64,000 bases of DNA from Adineta vaga. Its lineage: Eukaryota; Rotifera. The position numbers and the translations under genes were made by a program. Under the pieces are notes generated by a model. It saw only the letters and a list, made by a program, of their open reading frames with translations. It was not told the origin of the DNA and ran no database searches. The stretch covers positions 5,704,001 to 5,768,000 of the forward strand of contig CP075494.1 of assembly GCA_021613535.1 (NCBI GenBank), given 5' to 3'. Of the stretch, positions 60,551 to 64,000 are shown one piece after another; position 1 is the first letter of the stretch, and the number at the start of each line of letters is the position of its first letter.

Positions 60551-63361
60551 ATGGAGATAATGGGAAATCACAGCATACGAAATCCAGATCCGACGTATGT
60601 ATTTTATCAAAATAAGAGTTTTAAAATGTTTTTTTTGTGAATATTCTCAAGAAAGCTGTTTTGTAGTGGACATTTTCCTCCTATGTTTTCATACACAGAC
60701 AAAATGACAGATTTTCTACGCTCGTTTGTAATTGAGCTTCTCGACAAATTTACTATACTATTTGAGATCTGAATGTTCAACGTTATTTAGTTTTTCATAC
60801 ATTATTTTTCAGGTTGAGTACATCAGACTCAGTATCAAATGACACTAGTCGTGTAACAGCAGACATATTAAAAGATCTATGTAATTGTAATCCAAGATCA
60901 GCGACGCCCAAAGATCGTTTACCACATGATTGCTATATGATTACAATCGGCCATTTGCGCTCTGAACATCTGATGAAATTAAAGGAAATGAATGAATCGC
61001 ACGGAATCAAATCATTCAAAGAGGAAGATGAAAATCAATCGGAGTATTCAATATTAAGTTCGGAAAACGTTGAATCGATATTGGAATATATGGCAATAGA
61101 TAGTCTAACGGAACAATTGCAGAATCAACGAAAACGTTATTTTGTTTATGAAGATAATTTTAATTCAGCTCTAATCGATTTGATTAAAGCAAATTCATCA
61201 TTTGAAAAACTTAAACAAGTGTGCAGTAAATTTTAGCAGCGAGATGGAATTAATCTGACCAGGGTCATGGCTGAACATGAGGAGCGAGTGGATTTATCTT
61301 ACTTGTATTTTCGTGAGAAAAACTTGTCAGATGACGAAGCAAAAGCTTTGGCATTTTCACTTTCATTCTACACTGGCACAAAGAGTGAGACATGCAACCG
61401 TGGCGCTAGTCTTATTGCTCGTACAGGTAATGGAGAAGTGATTGAACCGAGAACAGCAAACGAAATCAATGAAGCGGCTATTATTTTATATTATTTGGTT
61501 AAATCTCTATCATACATACCATTCTATTGGGGATATGTTACACGTGCATGTCAACTAACATTTCATGAATTATCTATGTATACACCTGGTCGTTTGATTA
61601 CTTGGATTCAATTCAGTAGTTCAAAAAAAGGTAAAAAAGTAGTTAATAATACCAGTTTTAAAGAACGGAATACACTTTTTAAAATCTTCTCATTGACGGG
61701 TCGTTCGATTAAACAATTCTCTAATTATCCGGAAGAAGATGAAGTTTTATTTTTACCACATACGACGTTCCTTGTCTTTAATCGGAAAACATTTAGCAAT
61801 CAACAAAAAAATGTCATCTATATGCGACAAGTCGAACTTGGCCTATGTGAATGGTCAGTTTTATGGGTAGATGACGAGATATTCAGTGAAGATTGGGAAA
61901 AAAAACAACATATGGAATATGTAGCTGCTTCAGCACTTGATATGAACGTTCATTTTATTGCAAAATCGTCTACTGACAGTGCCTTATCATTTCTTCAATC
62001 TGTATTTGGACAACGTCTGAAAAATTGTGATACATTTCGAATTGTTACTGATATGAATCGACGTAATGAAGTACCTGTTCATAATGCAGGTGCACGATTG
62101 ATTAAAGCAGTAAGACAAATGGGTTTTAAAAATAAATGTTTGATTTTCACCAGTAACCAAAAACGAGCTCAACAAATCCTTAATTCTGAACTAATTTCAA
62201 AAGAACGACAATCTGTTTTTGTATCTACTAAAATTGAAGATCTACGAAATTTTGTGAACTTCGATCGAGTGATGACGAGCGCACAAGAATCAACTACTCA
62301 AAAATCAAAAGGATCAGGTAAGAAGTTTAGTTAAAAATTCTCATAACTTCTTTCTATCTCTTTGTTACAGCAAATGATTCAAATGCCTCTACAACCACGA
62401 TTCCTTCTGCTGCAGTATATCAAAGTACCGTTGGTAATAATGCTATCACAACTTCTATCAACGCAGAAAATGAAATGATGCATAATAGAGAAAATACTGA
62501 CATAAGCATGTTGATGAACAATTGTTACTTACGAAACTTAACTGATAGTCCTCACAAGTAAGCTTTAATTTGGAAAATAGATCCTGATAGACTGAGTCAC
62601 CGATTGTATTTTTCCTTAAATAACTTAGTACTTTTTATATAGTTGTGTTCTACTTACTACTGGCTCTTTGAATCCTGTTCATCCTTTACATCTTCAAAAT
62701 CGTCTACATGTCAAACAGTATCTTGAAAATGAACATCAGCCACCATGGAATGTTATTGCAGGATATGTTTCACCAACACAGTATGTTATTTTGAATTTCT
62801 TTTAACTCTCCAATGATTATCATTGTCGTTGTCTGTTTAAGTGATAAATATGTGCGTTCAAAATTAGGTGATCTTCATTGGATTCCTGCTAAAGATCGAT
62901 GTCAGCTATGTAAACAAGTTATCGAATTTGAAACTTCAGAAATATCATCTTGGGTTGATGTTTCTCGAGGTGAAAGTGAATGGAAAGAGGGTTTCGTTGA
63001 TTTCGATCCTGTGACGAAAAGTTTTCGTGATTTTCTCAACATAACACTTGTTGATCAAGAAAAACTTCTCAAATATCCATTGCATGTAGTTTATGTTTGT
63101 GGATTAGATCATTATAACAAATGTGCTGATGTTGAACGAATGGTACAACAAGAAAACATCTTGTGTGCTGTGGTTTATCGTGTAGGTTATGATGAGAAGA
63201 AGATAAATAGTTCGTTGCAATCATCTGGTGTAATCTATATTCCACTATTAGAAAAGCGTGCAAAACTCGAACATGTTAGTTCAACACAGATTCGACGATA
63301 TTTTCAAAATCCAACAGGTATTGCAACCAATATTGAGAAGAATATCTATCCGGTTGTTTAG
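60551..63361 (+). CDS. Composite ADP-ribosyltransferase / receiver-like / NMNAT-like protein
   Basis: Exons 60551-60594, 60813-62317, 62371-62557, 62643-62780 and 62842-63361 join in phase (798 codons including the stop). An internal TAG at 61234-61236 (codon 156) breaks the frame; the next ATG is at 61267. From that ATG: an ART fold of R-S-E class (Arg in YVTRACQLT, SSS in IQFSSSKKGK, ExE in EEDEVLFLPHTTF); then a receiver-like domain (VLWVDDE, FRIVTDMNRR, KCLIFTSNQ, SVFVSTKIEDL); a polar linker; and an NMN adenylyltransferase-like domain: LLTTGSLNPVHPLHL for the GxFNPxxxxHL box, VIAGYVSPTHDKYVR, IPAKDRCQL and VSSTQIRRYF for the ISSTxxR signature. ART consumes NAD+, and NMNAT makes it from NMN and ATP. 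The 155-residue N-terminal part is of unknown family. Confidence 0.75.
61234..61236 (+). other. In-frame TAG inside the composite gene
   Basis: Coding-like sequence runs in the same frame on both sides (KQVCSKF, stop, QRDGINLTRV). The context is TAG CAG CGA, partly like known leaky stop contexts (TAG CAR YYA). A 93 bp in-frame segment 61144-61236 has a weak GTTTAT donor and a TTTTAG acceptor, so it could also be a retained or alternative intron. A nonsense mutation or sequence error is equally possible. Confidence 0.5.
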
Positions 63362-63673
63362 AATTATATGAGTAAAAAGTATAAGAAAGAATAATTCACA
63401 ACATTTACGATACAGTCTGATTCCATACATGAACTTTTGTTATTTACTTTTTATATCAATATAACAAACATCACAGTATATAATAGTCGTCATTATTTGA
63501 TTGTACGATAGTATACTAAATAGTAATACAAATATATTTATTTCAAGTAGAGCAAAAAAAACAAACTAGAATATTACGTAAAAAACTACACGATGATCAA
63601 TAAAGAAAAAATTTTAAAAAATGCACACACACTGAATTTGCTAAAAAATCATATACATATTTTTATTGAAAGT
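63362..63673. other. Convergent 3' intergenic region
   Basis: About 310 bp of AT-rich sequence between the stops of the composite gene and the myosin gene; AATAAA-like signals are present near 63600. No gene. Confidence 0.4.
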
Positions 63674-64000
63674 TTAACGTGGACGAACTGAACTAGCACG
63701 AATGGTTGAAGCAGCACGAAAATTGACTGTTGATTCGCGTGTTTCACGCTAAATAAAGAGGTATTAGCAAAGTTTTTTCGTCAGGAATCATCTCTTCTAC
63801 TTACTGCTGGAGATGTACGACTCATACTAACAGAAGAGCGATTTTTAGCACGTAATTTACCAAGTTGATTTTCTGCCACATCAGCTCGTTCAGCTGAATC
63901 CTCTGTAGAAGAGAAAGTTTCATGTATTATTATCTTCTATTAGTGTTTTATTCCTACTTACCAAGTTCAGTTTGAACTTTACGATATTTCGCTAAATTAA
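63674..64000 (-). CDS. Myosin heavy chain, C-terminal tail exons (partial)
   Basis: Three exons are in the window: 63962-64000 (continues past the edge), 63805-63902 and 63674-63748. They read AKYRKVQTEL, EDSAERADVAENQLGKLRAK and NRSSVSMSRTSPA, then a basic tail ending IRASSVRPR. This is the end of the coiled-coil rod and the tailpiece of muscle-type myosin II (fly: KFRKAQQELEEAEERADLAE, then SxGRxxSP and SVRP). The rod assembles thick filaments. Only the last 70 or so residues are present; the gene extends to the right. The short introns match the rest of the window. Confidence 0.85.

Noticed and set aside
61216-61236. An 18-base GTGTGC...TTTTAG intron that would remove the internal TAG
   Set aside because: It keeps frame but is far too short for a metazoan spliceosomal intron; smallest introns here are about 45 bp.

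Overview
The window looks like genomic DNA from a bdelloid rotifer (Adineta/Rotaria type). This is inferred, not shown by a marker gene. It is AT-rich animal DNA. Compact genes are split by many GT-AG introns of about 45-70 bp. Clear animal orthologues (XRCC4, NTHL1, PAK, FEM1, STOML1, TMEM42, MRPL32, BRI3, PAQR, a muscle-type myosin tail) sit beside bacterial- or fungal-looking enzymes, expanded rhodopsin-like receptors and ADP-ribosyltransferases, as known for bdelloids. Exon joins were made by hand; for most genes the joined length is an exact multiple of three.

Layout. 1-9.2 kb: 3' part of a FAM193-like gene, a C2-domain gene, an XRCC4 gene whose fifth intron holds another gene on the opposite strand, and an RBR-type E3 ligase 78 bp behind XRCC4. 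9.6-11.7 kb: a B-box/TM/SPRY-like protein and two related microproteins. 12-26.7 kb: two orphan GPCRs, an ankyrin-ADP-ribosyltransferase, two glycosyltransferases, BRI3, an intronless FAD monooxygenase, a TIM-barrel isomerase-like protein and a PAQR receptor. 27-36.9 kb: NTHL1, an unknown Ser-rich protein, a crowded same-strand group TMEM42-STOML1-MRPL32, FEM1 and a third GPCR. 37-47.4 kb: two tandem copies of a carboxylic acid reductase (adenylation-carrier-thioester reductase) with an N-terminal ZZ zinc finger, separated by a broken secreted-protein gene and a tiny gene family. 47.7-52.4 kb: a possible ciliary protein, a p21-activated kinase and a 7TM protein. 52.8-60.2 kb: five tandem paralogous kinases in different states of motif erosion. 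60.5-63.4 kb: a composite gene joining an arginine-type ADP-ribosyltransferase, a receiver-like domain and an NMN adenylyltransferase-like domain. The right edge holds the last exons of a myosin heavy chain.

The main new-looking items are (1) the ADP-ribosyltransferase / receiver-like / NMNAT-like fusion, which would place NAD+ use and NAD+ synthesis in one polypeptide, (2) the ZZ-finger carboxylic acid reductase pair, and (3) the sharp-edged identity blocks shared by the two reductase copies, which point to gene conversion. Two core DNA repair genes (XRCC4, NTHL1) are also present. Several genes have a splice-acceptor-like sequence a few bases before the start codon, consistent with the spliced-leader trans-splicing known from bdelloids.
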